Part shown: piece by piece, positions 35,008-46,103 of the stretch
Position numbering within the stretch: the first letter of the stretch is position 1
Layout of the letters: each line of letters begins with the position of its first letter
Origin: Isoetes taiwanensis
Lineage: Eukaryota; Streptophyta; Lycopodiopsida; Isoetales; Isoetaceae
Length of the DNA stretch: 64,000 bases
Assembly: GCA_021234155.1 (NCBI GenBank)
Contig: JAJEKV010000047.1
Location: forward strand, 8,906,033-8,970,032
Direction of reading: 5' to 3'
The notes under the pieces: model-generated
Told to the model about the DNA's origin: nothing
The model's input: only the letters and a program-made list of their open reading frames with translations
The model's database searches: none
Made by a program: the position numbers and the translations under genes

Positions 35008-36418
35008 TCAAAGGCGGAATAAGAACGGCACCAAATATGGATGCTGAAGAGACAATGGCCCTTGCTGCATTGATGACTTTCAAATGTGTTGTGGTGGATG
35101 TTCCCTTTGGTGGAGCAAAAGGAGAAATAAAAATAGGTAGAACACTGGTTGCCGGACCTTTAAAAAGATGACTAAAGCAGGATAGTGCACTAAGGTCTTG
35201 ACTAAAGCAAGATAATGCCTTGAATTTTTGATAAGTAAGTCTTTAAAAGAGATCTTCGGTTTTGCTTTCTTTGGACTAACAACATGATTATTCCACCATG
35301 GAGAAGGAGAAAATAATTGGTGCTACACGAGCGAGCTAGTAAAGAAGAACTTTATTGGGCCTGCTATAGTAATTACACATTCCAAGATATTTTACTGATT
35401 GGTTTTTAATGAAGAACTTTATTGGGCCTGATATAGTAATTACACATTCCAAGATATTTTACTGATTGGTTTTTAATGTTATGATGCTTTCTATAAATTA
35501 TCATGTGCACAGTGGCTGGAGAGTGAAATGAAGTTAGAATTAAATTTAAAAAGATTAGAAACCAGAGGGGCACATGTAGTTACCCAAAATGAGCTATTAT
35601 GTAGTTGTTGAAGGTGGTTAGCACTGATACTGTTTGAAAGAACTTCTAATGACCATGCGAGATATCATGCCTGCCTGCCTATGTGCTGCTGCATATGTTT
35701 GAAGAATGCTATATTTTGTGATTAAACATCAGGAACTTATAGAGAACTGAATAATGATGCATCATTATTTCATTGCACTGAGGTTTATATGGAGTTTCCT
35801 TTACATCCTTGTCAGTGAAGCTTCTGTCTCAACTTCAAGGTGCCTCAGAATACCATTGTTAGTCCTCCGATCCTATTATTGCACATGCTTATATAGCAAC
35901 TGGGTGACCAGTGCTTCACAATCGCTTGCCCTATATTCACAAGACAATGAAAGTAGGAAGTTGCGAGCATGTTGTTACCGCAAATTAAGATGATGCAATG
36001 GGATTACGATGTTGTATAATGCCTCCATTTATTGATGAACAAGTTAGGCCCTCATATCACCATCAGCAGTAATATAGAAGTCTTATCTACAGCATATAAT
36101 TAATTAGATTCTTGTTCATAATTCCATGAATTACAACGTTTTAGAACTTGTACACCAGATATCGTAATGTCTTCACTGTCCCATATTCTGTCAAAACATG
36201 CATGTGACATTGACAGCTCTTCTAATGTTACGGAACTGGTCCTCAAGAGATGGCTTGGATTAAGGTAAGTGTTATTGTTCTGAGCTTAAAATTTGCTTTA
36301 GATTTAGTATGGCCTGTATGCACATGATCTGTTACTTCATTTACAGGATACTTATGAGCATCTGAGATCAACTGATATTAATGGAACAACATGTGTTATA
36401 GGAAAACCACTTGAGAAG
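35008..36418 (+). pseudogene. Glutamate dehydrogenase exons (partial gene)
   Basis: Three exon-like blocks match the Glu/Leu/Phe/Val dehydrogenase family. These enzymes interconvert glutamate and 2-oxoglutarate with NAD(P). Block 1 (35008-35136, acceptor TGCAG, donor GTAGAA) reads [20 protein letters not shown] and then [14 protein letters not shown]. Block 2 ends at 36264 with GTGPQEMAWIK and a GTAAGT donor. Block 3 (36347-36418, acceptor TTTACAG) reads DTYEHLRSTDING and GKPLEK. Blocks 2 and 3 are in phase, but about 50 residues between blocks 1 and 2 and the whole nucleotide-binding half after block 3 are missing. A usually invariant Gly in GGAKGGI is Glu here. The N-terminal exons were not found. 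A PPR relic starts just after block 3. This is best read as a gene fragment or pseudogene. Confidence 0.72.
35344..35477. repeat. Tandem duplication of 67 bp
   Basis: Two head-to-tail copies (35344-35410 and 35411-35477) differ by one base. It lies inside the interval between two glutamate dehydrogenase exon blocks. Confidence 0.9.
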
Positions 36419-36553
36419 GTTATTACAATTTGTCTTATTGTCTTTCATGCAATAAGACATGTTTGCATTTTGGAATGTTTGTTGGATTAAGGCTTCATCC
36501 ATGGAAGAGGCATCCATGGAAGTCTTTCTGCCTAAGAGAATTCTCTCGAACGA

Positions 36554-37430
36554 TGAAGCCAATGGTTTGGGGGTCCTTAATTGCAGGATTTGCTCAGCAA
36601 GATCAACATGAAGCCGCAGATTATTCATGAGGATAATTGTATAATTTCTATGTATACTAGTTTAAGTGGTCTCTGCAGCATTGGGGATAGTAAGGTTTTG
36701 AAAGTTGAAGCTATGGATCCAATCTGTATATGATGCTTAATGGTGATGGGACCAAGGTGTGATGCCTTATGAACCTCTGTATATGTCCCTGTCAGAAGTT
36801 GCCAGTTTAGTATTTACCAATGCTGGCCTGCTGTTGCAACTGGATGTGTTTTTGATAGTTTGATATTTGATGGTCATAAATTGATATGTGAAGTCTCTGT
36901 AATTGGGAGTACTTAATGGAGCCTGGAGCAAAAATGTTGAGAAAGAACACGAATATTTTGCTGGAGATTTGCAAGATAAAAAGCTTAGCAGAAGGAAAGC
37001 ATTCACATGCATATATCATTAGATAAGAGATAGAGCCAAGCATCTTTATCTTGAATACACTTATTGGTATGTATGCAAAATGTAAGAGCACTAGCAATGC
37101 TCGTCAAATGTTTGACAAGATGCTTCTAAAGAATGTTTTCACATGGACTGCAATCATTGCAGCCTACATCCAGCGTGGCGATAATAAAGAAGCTCCCAAT
37201 CTTTATAAGCAGATGCGACTGACAAATATAAAACCTGATGCATTTACATTCAGTGCTGTGATTGGAGCCTGCATTGGATATTCTGCCATCTGTATTGGCA
37301 AATTTGTACATGCTGACATCTTAAGATCAGGACCTTGTTCAGATGGTCATACACACTTAGAGATTTGTATGTCAAATGTGCAAACTTAGGTGAAGCATAC
37401 CAAGTCTTATAGGAAAAGCAAAATTGGTAG
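36554..37430 (+). pseudogene. PPR protein relic (PLS-type)
   Basis: The piece at 36554-36630 reads MVWGSLIAGFAQQDQHEAAD. After a gap, 37051-37389 reads PPR units such as NTLIGMYAKCKSTSNARQMF, NVFTWTAIIAAYIQRGDNKE and IKPDAFTFSAVIGACIGYSA. These are the P, L and S repeat types of plant organelle RNA-binding PPR proteins. A frame change near 37360 leads into YVKCANLGEAYQVL before a stop at about 37410. There is no start codon, targeting peptide, E/DYW domain or continuous frame, so it is a pseudogene piece. It sits between the dehydrogenase exons and the DUF8039/DUF7869 element. Confidence 0.75.
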
Positions 37431-37517
37431 AAAAAATATTACAGAAGCTTACCACTGAGTGCTCGGATCATCGCAATGACGATTTCTCACAGCAGTCATT
37501 TCTGTTTTTATTTTAGG

Positions 37518-40500
37518 ATGGCTGAATTGAGGTCCATTCTTTTGAATGGAACGAAGGTTGGCGAGGGTAGACTACGTAACTTCACCAAACACCATAACTT
37601 GCCATTACTCGAGGGTTATGCTGTAGTGTCTATGGAAGTCATTCTGGATGGAAGCATTCAGTTGCCATATCCCGAACACGAAATTGCAGGACTCGCAGAA
37701 TCCAAAGGGAGTTTCATTCTGTGGCCTGCGAGGGATGTAAGTAATCTTGGTGACGAAGCTGGCACTCTGCCCACACAGATTAAAAAGCTGAATTGGATGT
37801 TGGTGGAGAATCCCTCGAGTCCCTTTAAGACACCTGAGCAGGACGAAGCGATTTCAAGGGATGAGCTTCTTGAGAGAAATTGCTGCGTCATGCCTTATGG
37901 TTTCAGCGTGATCATCTTCACTGACCCTAACCAGGCAGTTGCTGATACAAGATTAGGAGATGACTTCTTGGGTGCCACCTTGATGAAGATATGTCCTATG
38001 CCAGAAAGACTATCTATGAGATGCCAAGCTTATGCTGAAATGCCACAAATCCATGACTTGGACAGGTGGCCCAATGCTTTGATGTTGGTGGATAATGTCC
38101 CAGTGTCACGGCTAGTAAGGACCGTGAAAGAGCAGATTAATGAGGTGGAACCTTATGCCATGCAAGTCGAAGTTCCGAAGACTCTAAAAAGAACTTATAA
38201 AATGGTGAATCGCATGCCAAGAAAGCCGGCCAAGGATAGTAAAGCTGAAAGAAAGATGGCGAAGGCTGCCATTTTAGAGTTCAAATCTTCAATTTGTTGC
38301 ATGTGAAGATATTGTGCTAACTTCACCACAGGTGAGATCACGTGCATGCGAACAGTTTTTTGGAATATGAGTGCTGCAGACAGGACCAACTTTGCTCACA
38401 ACATGTTGGACATTTGCTCAAAAAATGGGCAGGCCCAGAAGCTCATGCTCAACAACAAGCAAATGTGTTTGAAGGCATGGCACAAAGCCTATGATATACC
38501 TATGTCCACTTTTTACAAGTGACGTAAGCTTTTCCTAGGTGAACACAGAATTGCAGAACATGGTAATACGTGTTTAAAGAAACCAAGGTCATGCACTCTA
38601 GCTGGAAATGTTGTGTTGTCCATGTACATAGACGAGAATGCGGAAACGATGCCCCATAGGTCGAAAATAACAAGTGACAGTGTGAGGGAGAATGTGAAGA
38701 GGCTTCTGTCCGTTCTGACCAAGCCAGTGTGGGGGAGATGACAGGCAAGCACATTTCTGCATCTTCATTCCTATCTGGGTGGAAGGAACACTACTCAGAG
38801 GTGGCTATAGCGAAGAGGATTGCATTCTCAAAGTGCAACAACTGTATTGTAATAAGAGAGAAAATGGCTAAGACAAGAGATCCGAGGGAGAGAAGAGAAT
38901 TGCAGATGGAAAGAAAGGCACACATGACAGCCCAGATATCTTGTAGGAGCCTTTACTGGCCGTGGAGGGCTTTATCACATCGTGATCCAAAACATGCACT
39001 AACGATCATTCATGATAAAATGGATCAGAACAAAACCATGGTACCTAGACTAGAGAAGTTGGCAAAATCAGTATGGAGGGGAGAACGCTTGAAAGTCAGC
39101 GTTACAGGCACTAATGCACAGCCATGGCATAGGCGCCCTGGGCCATTTTTCCCTCGATCTATGGAAGGATGATTCTAATTTCTACATGGGATCTTTGAAC
39201 CACACACTTAAAGCCCTTGAGGATGCTTCGGGAGACAATTGGGGCCATTTAGGAGATGCAGATCATCCTGATTGTGCATGGGGGGCGACAATCCTTAACT
39301 CAGATGCATTGAGGACCAAAAAAAAGAATAGCAATGGACAAGAGTTCTTAGCTCCACCAAAAGCTCCAGCCCACCCTAAACAACTGCCAAGGAGACTCTA
39401 TCTGCAACTCAACAATTGCTCTGGCCAGAACAAGAATAGATATCTTTTCTCTTACCTTTCTTATCTTGTATAGTTGGGGGTTTTTCATCAGGTCCAGCTT
39501 GGCTTCATGATGGTTGGCCACATCCATGATGACATCTATGCACTATTTGAAAATTACTCAACTTTGCTGCGAAGGTCGGATGCACTCACTATTCCTGAAC
39601 TTATGCAGCTAATTCGAGAATGTAGCATCAAGGCACCGGCATCTTACCTGGTAACCGAAATTCCTGATTGGAAGTCTTTCGTGAAAGGTTACATTCCAGA
39701 CAAGAAGGATCGCTTAATTGGTCACTTGGAGCCCTTGATTTTCAAGTTTTCCATGAGAGATGGTTGGCCGCTCATGTATTACAAGATGAGGCCAGGGCAT
39801 GGGAATGGTTGCCTGAGAATGGAATAAGAATGTGGAAGGCAGATGCTAATGGTAAGCCAACAATACCAATCAGAGTAGCAAAGGCTGTGAAGCCATATGC
39901 AACACTAAGGGATATAGGTGCTTTGAGATCATCCATTGTGAAGTACATGATGCATTGGGCAAATATCTCCCATGCTGGAATGAACTCATGGTCCACTGCC
40001 TACATGAACGAGATTATTGACTACTGGTCAAATTTGATGCATGCGCTTGGGGATATTCCATCCGGGGTAGAGAAAAGCAAAGACTTCTGGCCTCTAACTA
40101 GACAGGCCATGCTAGATGAGCCTGATTCCGTAATGCACGACGAGTACACACCACCACCCCACTATGTGGAGCCTGCAAAGGATAAATCCCAAAAACCAGT
40201 TGAAATATTCGACCCATACTAGGATGTGAAGAAAGGTATGCTTTTCAGATCAGCAGACTCATGTCCTACGTGGATGGCCTTCGCTGAAGAGGACCCTGTG
40301 CAAGACCCCACTCTACCCCATTATGAAGAAGTGTTTGTATCTTGGTGGGAGCCTGTAGCAAAGAAAGGTACATCTTATGCTCAACAATATAGAGATTGCC
40401 GGCATAAAAGGTGGAGGCAGAATCCAAACGATAGGCCTCGTTATCAACATCTCAAAACCATAGACTATGGCTGGTCAGTTAAGGACGTGCCACAAATGGT

Positions 40501-40579
40501 TGCGATACCCGCAATTGTAGCGGTTCAACTACAGGAATTATTGACCAAAAAGGCAGCAGATGAGGCGGAAGATACTTAA
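37518..40579 (+). pseudogene. Decayed DUF8039-DUF7869 transposase-like protein
   Basis: A reading frame of roughly 1000 codons can be followed across several breaks. The first part (37518-38306) carries a DUF8039-like segment ending GSFILWPARDV. The next part is cysteine-containing and enters a DUF7869-like region. That region shows HDKMDQNKTMVPR, LYLQLNNCSGQNKNRYLF and VGFMMVGH-IHDDI-type motifs (39009-39560), then a C-terminal segment to 40579. DUF7869 resembles the DDE nuclease fold of mobile elements. In-frame stops occur at 38304 and 38520 (TGA), 39471 and 40220 (TAG). Frame changes occur near 38728, near 39108 and around 39800. The usual Asp in the LDNC motif is Asn. Both TGA stops are one transition from CGA. 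Terminal repeats were not found. The domain names rest on motif recall, and this is certainly not an intact gene. Confidence 0.7.
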
Positions 40580-41248
40580 GCATCAAAACCAATAGAGATT
40601 ACGCTTTCTAGGTACAATAAATTAGTTACTTTTCATTATGCTCTGCATTCTTCATAATAGCACAAGAGCTCTTATATATTACTACATTATATATTGTTGA
40701 ATAGGTGCTGGATACACCTAAAGCACACAATAATCACAGCACACTCGTCGTGACCATGCAAGGTCAACGAGTTAATCTCATAGTTGTCGCACTCTGGAAG
40801 CCATATGAGATGGATAACAACATGGTAGTAATCGAGGGAATCCATCTCGCGATGATTAGCTATAGATTGCAAGTAGGAATCAAGCTGGATACCTCTCATT
40901 ATGCACTTATTCATATTATTGTAAGTCATGGAGCAAGTAATGGAGTCGATATTTTCAGCTCGAGCAGGCAACAGAGCTCTATCGGTAAGAGAACATACGA
41001 GTATCATGCACATAATAATGGTATATGTATGTACCATCAATAATAGTGTTAGGTGGGTCACGAAATACTTGGGTGGCAATTAATAATTTTGATGGATACT
41101 CATGCTTAAATACTTCAGCTTGACTAGGTTAGTTGTCAAAATTCTCAAAATCGCATTATTGTCTCCAATTAATAAAATCATGCTTATATGGATAGGATAT
41201 GTAGGTGTCTACTAGGCTTGCCTATGTGGTGACTTCCAAATATGGACT

Positions 41249-42571
41249 TTAAACACAAAAAGTGGACTCTATGGACTCTAGGCTTAGCGCTCCGCTCTTC
41301 ACTATCACTTCTTTAGGAATCTGTGTGTCCTCTGGGATAGCAACGCAAATTCTAGGCCCTCTAGCAATTGAGTGTGAGACATATGAGCCGAGTATATTGG
41401 CAATTGTTTTTAAGAACTCTAGGACTAACAGGTCTGGAGGTATGTGCTCTATTTCAAACCAACATGGAATTTTGATTGCAGAGAGTTGCTTAGGTGAGAA
41501 GTCAGGCGTGCAAAATTGATATAATACAAAATCTCTTGCATGGGCAACTAACCTATCCACTGCTACTTCACAATCAAACATGATAAGAAAAAAATTATTG
41601 CCTAGTGTCTTCAGCGATTGCTGTTGTGGCAAGCCTGATATTTTAAGGTATGTTGATAGCCATGTGCTTAACCTGCGCAGATCCAAGAAGCCTCCAGCAA
41701 AAAAGCCTACAACCGAGCTCGAGATCAAACTTTCCAGATATTTTTTGTGCACCTCATGATTGATTTCTGCAACTGAAGAGTTATTTTCTACATCCATAGC
41801 TTTGTTACGGTCAATGTCCATTCCAGACATAGTTGTTGTATCTATATTCTGAATGAGGCCCATCTCCATCATTTGGAGTGCCTTTTAACTCTCGAGCTTC
41901 TAATCTAAATTTAACTCTCACTGAGCCTTGTCCTTTCCATGCAACAGCACTTGGATGACCACCTCTGCTTTCTGCTAGCTTCTCTGTATTAGCTTCAATC
42001 CTCTCACTTCTATGCCCCTGTTTTGTAAAAAAGTTTGGCCAACATCTTTTTCTACATTATCACATTGGTTGTTTGTTTCTCAATATCCCCCCTCCTCCGC
42101 CTATTAGTGTGCCCATACCTTTCTTGTTTTCAACCTCCATATCTATTCTTTCTGAATTTTGTTTTCTAACGTGGAAGACTTACTTGTGATGTTTATTTGA
42201 TACGCAGTTGTTTTATTCCCTTGCACTTTCCTCGTTGATTCGGTACAATCCTTACTATGTTGTGCTAGTATTGAGTCTACTAGTGCAGTTGATTTTTACC
42301 TTAGTTCTGCCTGCTTGTCATCACGTTTTTTCTTTGCTTCCTCCTCTATCCTTTGCATCCTCTGTTGTATCTTGAATCATAGAGTTTGGAGGAATGATAC
42401 CTTGCTTTGTGATGGGTTCTCCCCATCATCAGTCTCTCTTGCCCCAAACAAATTGGATTTTAGCTTTTTGTATTGCTCAATAGCATTTATACACTGCTCT
42501 GTAGCCATCTCTGCTCCCTCTACCAAATCTGGGAGACAACGTACCCCAAGCAGGGTAGCCCTTAAGCCCAA
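41249..42571 (-). pseudogene. DUF4283 protein relic (retroelement ORF1 type)
   Basis: The frame at 41249-41872 carries a DUF4283-like segment. It shows LKTLGNNFFLIMFDCEVAVD, FCTPDFSPKQLSAIKIPCWF and a following IANILGSYV. This domain is common in plant LINE-encoded ORF1 proteins and zinc-knuckle proteins. Upstream on the same strand, another frame reads VAWKGQGSVRVKFRLEAREL up to about 41950 and a third reads 42377-42571. They look like the same protein separated by frame changes near 41880 and beyond. No zinc knuckle, endonuclease or reverse transcriptase follows. It is probably part of a decayed non-LTR element. Confidence 0.6.
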
Positions 42572-44374
42572 AATTTCATAGGTGTAATTTAGAATGTAAG
42601 GCGAATCTTAGTTTTTTTTTTAATTAGTTATGTTGGCGATTTTTTTCAGGGCTTCAATTTGAGTTATAGCAACCTTGGCGAATGTTTCATTTGTCGAGCG
42701 ATGGAATATATACTTTTTGCTCAAGTAAAATTTGGGCCTGCAATTTATACCTCCTAAGTGCCTAGACACAATTGTAAGCATAATGCTGATATAAATACAT
42801 GTTACCAGACATTAGCGCATGTGTCTTCACAAGAGAAAGGTCAAGCTATTTAGCGTCAACAATAAAAACACAAATCACACCAAGAATAATTACCAAGGAC
42901 GGAATTTGCAAATCCATCATTTAGTGAAGTAGGCTAACTTATGGATGGAGGGAGAAAATTCTATAGACAAGGTGGCGATATGTCATTTGCACCACTCCTA
43001 ATTGAGCCTATTCACCATTAGTGGAAAAAAAATGCAAATGTCCAAAAAAATAGCCTTTTGGTGACATTTCGAGCTTAAGGCCTACCGTGACCCCAAGATG
43101 CACTCTTCTTCCATTTTTCTATGAGTTTAGAATTTCAATCCCTTCATCGGTTGGAGCTGGATCGTTATCTTCACCTGCAAGCCAGATCGGGGTCCCATCC
43201 CCTAGATTGAAAAGCCCCTTTTGGGCTGTGCAGTTCACAATGCCACTGCAGGGGGATGCTCCTACCAATGTGGGTGCTGCAACCCCCAATTTTCTCTCTC
43301 GGGATTTTCTCTTCCTTGTTGTTTCCGAAGCGGCCGACTATTTCAATGTCAACTTTTTTTTCTCTTCACATTATTTCCTTTTTTTCTAAATGCACATTGC
43401 ATTCACATTCGTTGGGCGTTAATAGTAAGTATAACTATGCACGATTGAACTAAAGAAATGTTTGCGGTCCCCTTGGCTGCGGTGATAAATTTCTTGTAGA
43501 TATTAATCTAGACAATGTCATGCACAAATATTGACGTTAATAGTGAGTTCACTATGATGATATTTACTTGAACTAGTCTTTCAATGTAGCATATTACAAA
43601 GCTGGAATTTGGGGTTCTCTATAAATGTCGTACATTAACATTTATGCACATCGGGCAAGGGCATCCGCTAGTAGTTATCAAAAAGTAATTATACTCTCAT
43701 AGTGGCATGCATTCATTATAAAACTCTTATGTTCTTATCGCACCATAAGACAATGTCAAAGTCAACATAACAAACCCCTACGTTTCATGTTCCTAAATTA
43801 GATAAAATAGAATTGATGGATCATCAAGACTGTGCCTTTGAGGACATAGCTGCATCTCACGAATGTCAAAGTCAACATAACAGACCCCTACGTTTCACGT
43901 TCCGATAAAATTGAATTGGTGGATCATCAAGGCCGTGCGTCTGAGGAATTTTAACTTGCTTAAACATATAGCTGCATGTCACTAACGTGCGAGGAGAACT
44001 AGCTACAAGTGCGACATGTCAACATTAGAAACGAAGGTCGGTTGAGAGATGTCTAAGCTAAAAGAAATTTAATAAAAAAACGCACGTCCATTAAGATAGA
44101 ATTGTTACTTTTAAGCTAAGGCAAAGGAAAGGCGTGTTTAAAGATAATTATGGGGATTATTGAAGCCATGATCACTAGAAAACACTAGTAGGTCTAGCGT
44201 ATCCCGTACTCAAAGAATTTGGAAGTATGGCAATACGTATTTACTTCGAACACAATTGAGATTATTCACACATGCAAAATCTAGTGTCAACGAGGAACAG
44301 TTACACGAGTTTTTTATTTGTGTGCATATAAGAACAAACAGATAACGAGTGTCTTCACAAGCTCGTTTTAACAC
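42572..44374. other. Intergenic, upstream of the MACPF gene
   Basis: No domain-bearing frame was seen. A TATA-like CATATAAG lies at about 44325, roughly 45 bases before the MACPF start codon. A local duplication is listed separately. Confidence 0.4.
43752..43986. repeat. Imperfect tandem duplication of about 110-125 bp
   Basis: The word AATGTCAAAGTCAACATAAC starts copies at 43752 and 43862. Both continue with GACCCCTACGTTTCA-like sequence and GGATCATCAAG, with small insertions and deletions between copies. Confidence 0.8.
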
Positions 44375-45401
44375 ATGGCTGGGTGGCTGTTCCTTAGTTT
44401 GTTTTTGATCGTGGGATTTTGCCACAACTTAGAAGCCGTTCTAATTCAAGAAATTGGAGTGGGTATGTGTTGAATATGGTCATATAAGAATCGGTTTCTG
44501 TCTCGAATTTGTGTAACGGAAAGTTATTCCCTTTTTTTTTTTGCAGGTGATCCTTCTGCACTGGGAACAGGGGTTTACCTCCCAGATGTGAACATACTAG
44601 AGACCATACAAGGAGGCAGGACTATTTTTTCTTCAGATATTACAGGAGCAGTGAGCACCATAGACTATCCAGTCACAAAAATATCAACCCAGTTCTACAA
44701 GAGCACCGCCTCCTTCTATGCATATGTAAAGCACCCAATTCTTTTGCATAAAAAATGTTTACTTGAATCACTGCTTTATTGGATCAAGTGTGCAATTCAA
44801 ATGCCTTATATTGTTGCAGATAGCAGAGAATGCAGGGCTGAGTGGAGGAATAAGCACGGTCTCTTTCAGTCTGCAGCAGACCTTCAGCATGATAAGTGGA
44901 GGGAATACAGATATTTCCTCCTTGGCTGTAAATGCAGTAGCTTTTTCAAAGATGAGCAGCATCTTAAATGACCAGATAGCAAATATACCCCTCAATCCTG
45001 ACCTTTTAAAGGACCTAAATGTCCTACCTGGCACCATCAATGCCACATGGCAGGGCACGTCATGGTCCGCCATAGGCCAATTTATGAGAAAATGGGGTAG
45101 CCACTATGTCACCAATGTCTACACTGGGTCATGGCTCCAACAATGGAGTGTGGCAAATAGTTCTAAATCATATAGTGCTAAGAACTTTACCGCCCAGGCT
45201 TGCCTCAAACTAGAAGGTCTCATCCCCCCTATCCTTGACCCTTGTGCCAGCGTGAGCCTACAAGACAAGCGTGATGCCTCATCATATGAAATGAATGATA
45301 TCTTGTACGTCAAAGGCGGTAAATCATCCACACGTGCCAATCTCACCCAACATCGCACTCAGGAACTTGTGCACAATTCCTTTGATGAGGGTAGTAGGTG
45401 A
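44375..45401 (+). CDS. Secreted MACPF-domain protein, C-terminally truncated
   Basis: Three exons, 44375-44462, 44547-44725 and 44820-45401, with GT-AG introns and agreeing phases, encode 282 residues. Residues 1 to about 21 are a hydrophobic signal peptide, so the product should be secreted. The rest matches a membrane-attack-complex/perforin (MACPF) domain. Residues 181-185 (WGSHY) are the family signature, followed by a Gly/Ser-containing turn, and at least two Asn-X-Thr sites are present. MACPF proteins oligomerise into membrane pores; plant members affect defence and cell death, and some fern members are reported as insecticidal. The frame ends where the domain should continue. The motif expected next is readable in another frame immediately after the stop, followed by further stops, which points to a frame break and a decayed 3' part. 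It may be a pseudogene or a truncated gene. Confidence 0.75.
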
Positions 45402-45999
45402 CCCCAATGCCCTTGCCATTCAATAATATAAATTTAAAACTAATTTGGGAGATCATTCGACAACGATTCCCAATTGGCTCTCGCTAACAATGGCAAGTTG
45501 CTAGAAATCTAGAAGCTTACTATGCTGGCCTGCTGGGATTTGGTTGCTCATTTAAGCAGACTAGCAATGGAAAATCTCTTCAATATTTCAGGGCATGAAG
45601 GGATGATTTTGGGGTGTTCATATTATGAATGTGTCGACTTTGCCGCGTTGCACGCCTAACGTGATTGCCATATTGGAGGTGCCTTTGCTACACAATGCTT
45701 TTGCTATGGAAAGGGCTTGTATTGCTCTCGGCTACCTAACAATCATCCAAATAGGAGATCCTCCGTCAAGCACGATGACATTAATCTTAGTTGCCGCATT
45801 CAAGTTAGTCCAACAATGTACACCCAATTGGGAAGTCGATGTCCATCCTGACCTGATATGTTGTACAATGGTCGCGAACACGCCCTTGCCTCTCCCGCAT
45901 AATGTATAATTTGAACATATATGAAAATATTTTATGCATCCATACCACATATAATATGCACTTCTCTTCCATTATTAACATTTCAAGTTGAATGAATGA

Positions 46000-46000
<1 letters not shown>
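45402..46000. other. Decayed 3' continuation of the MACPF gene, then unassigned DNA
   Basis: Up to about 45600 the sequence looks like degenerate continuation of the MACPF coding region in shifted frames with stops. An open frame at 45625-45909 has no recognisable family. Confidence 0.4.
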
Positions 46001-46093
<93 letters not shown>

Positions 46094-46103
46094 CGATCGA
46101 TCG
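46001..46103. repeat. Microsatellite (TAGA)n followed by (GATC)n
   Basis: About 23 units of TAGA run to 46092, then three units of GATC. Pure tetranucleotide repeat, likely length-polymorphic. Confidence 0.97.

Noticed and set aside
40705-40920. Open frame ending at a GTAAGT donor, loosely like an OB-fold of replication protein A
   Set aside because: The resemblance is limited to a general hydrophobic pattern; no diagnostic motif was found.
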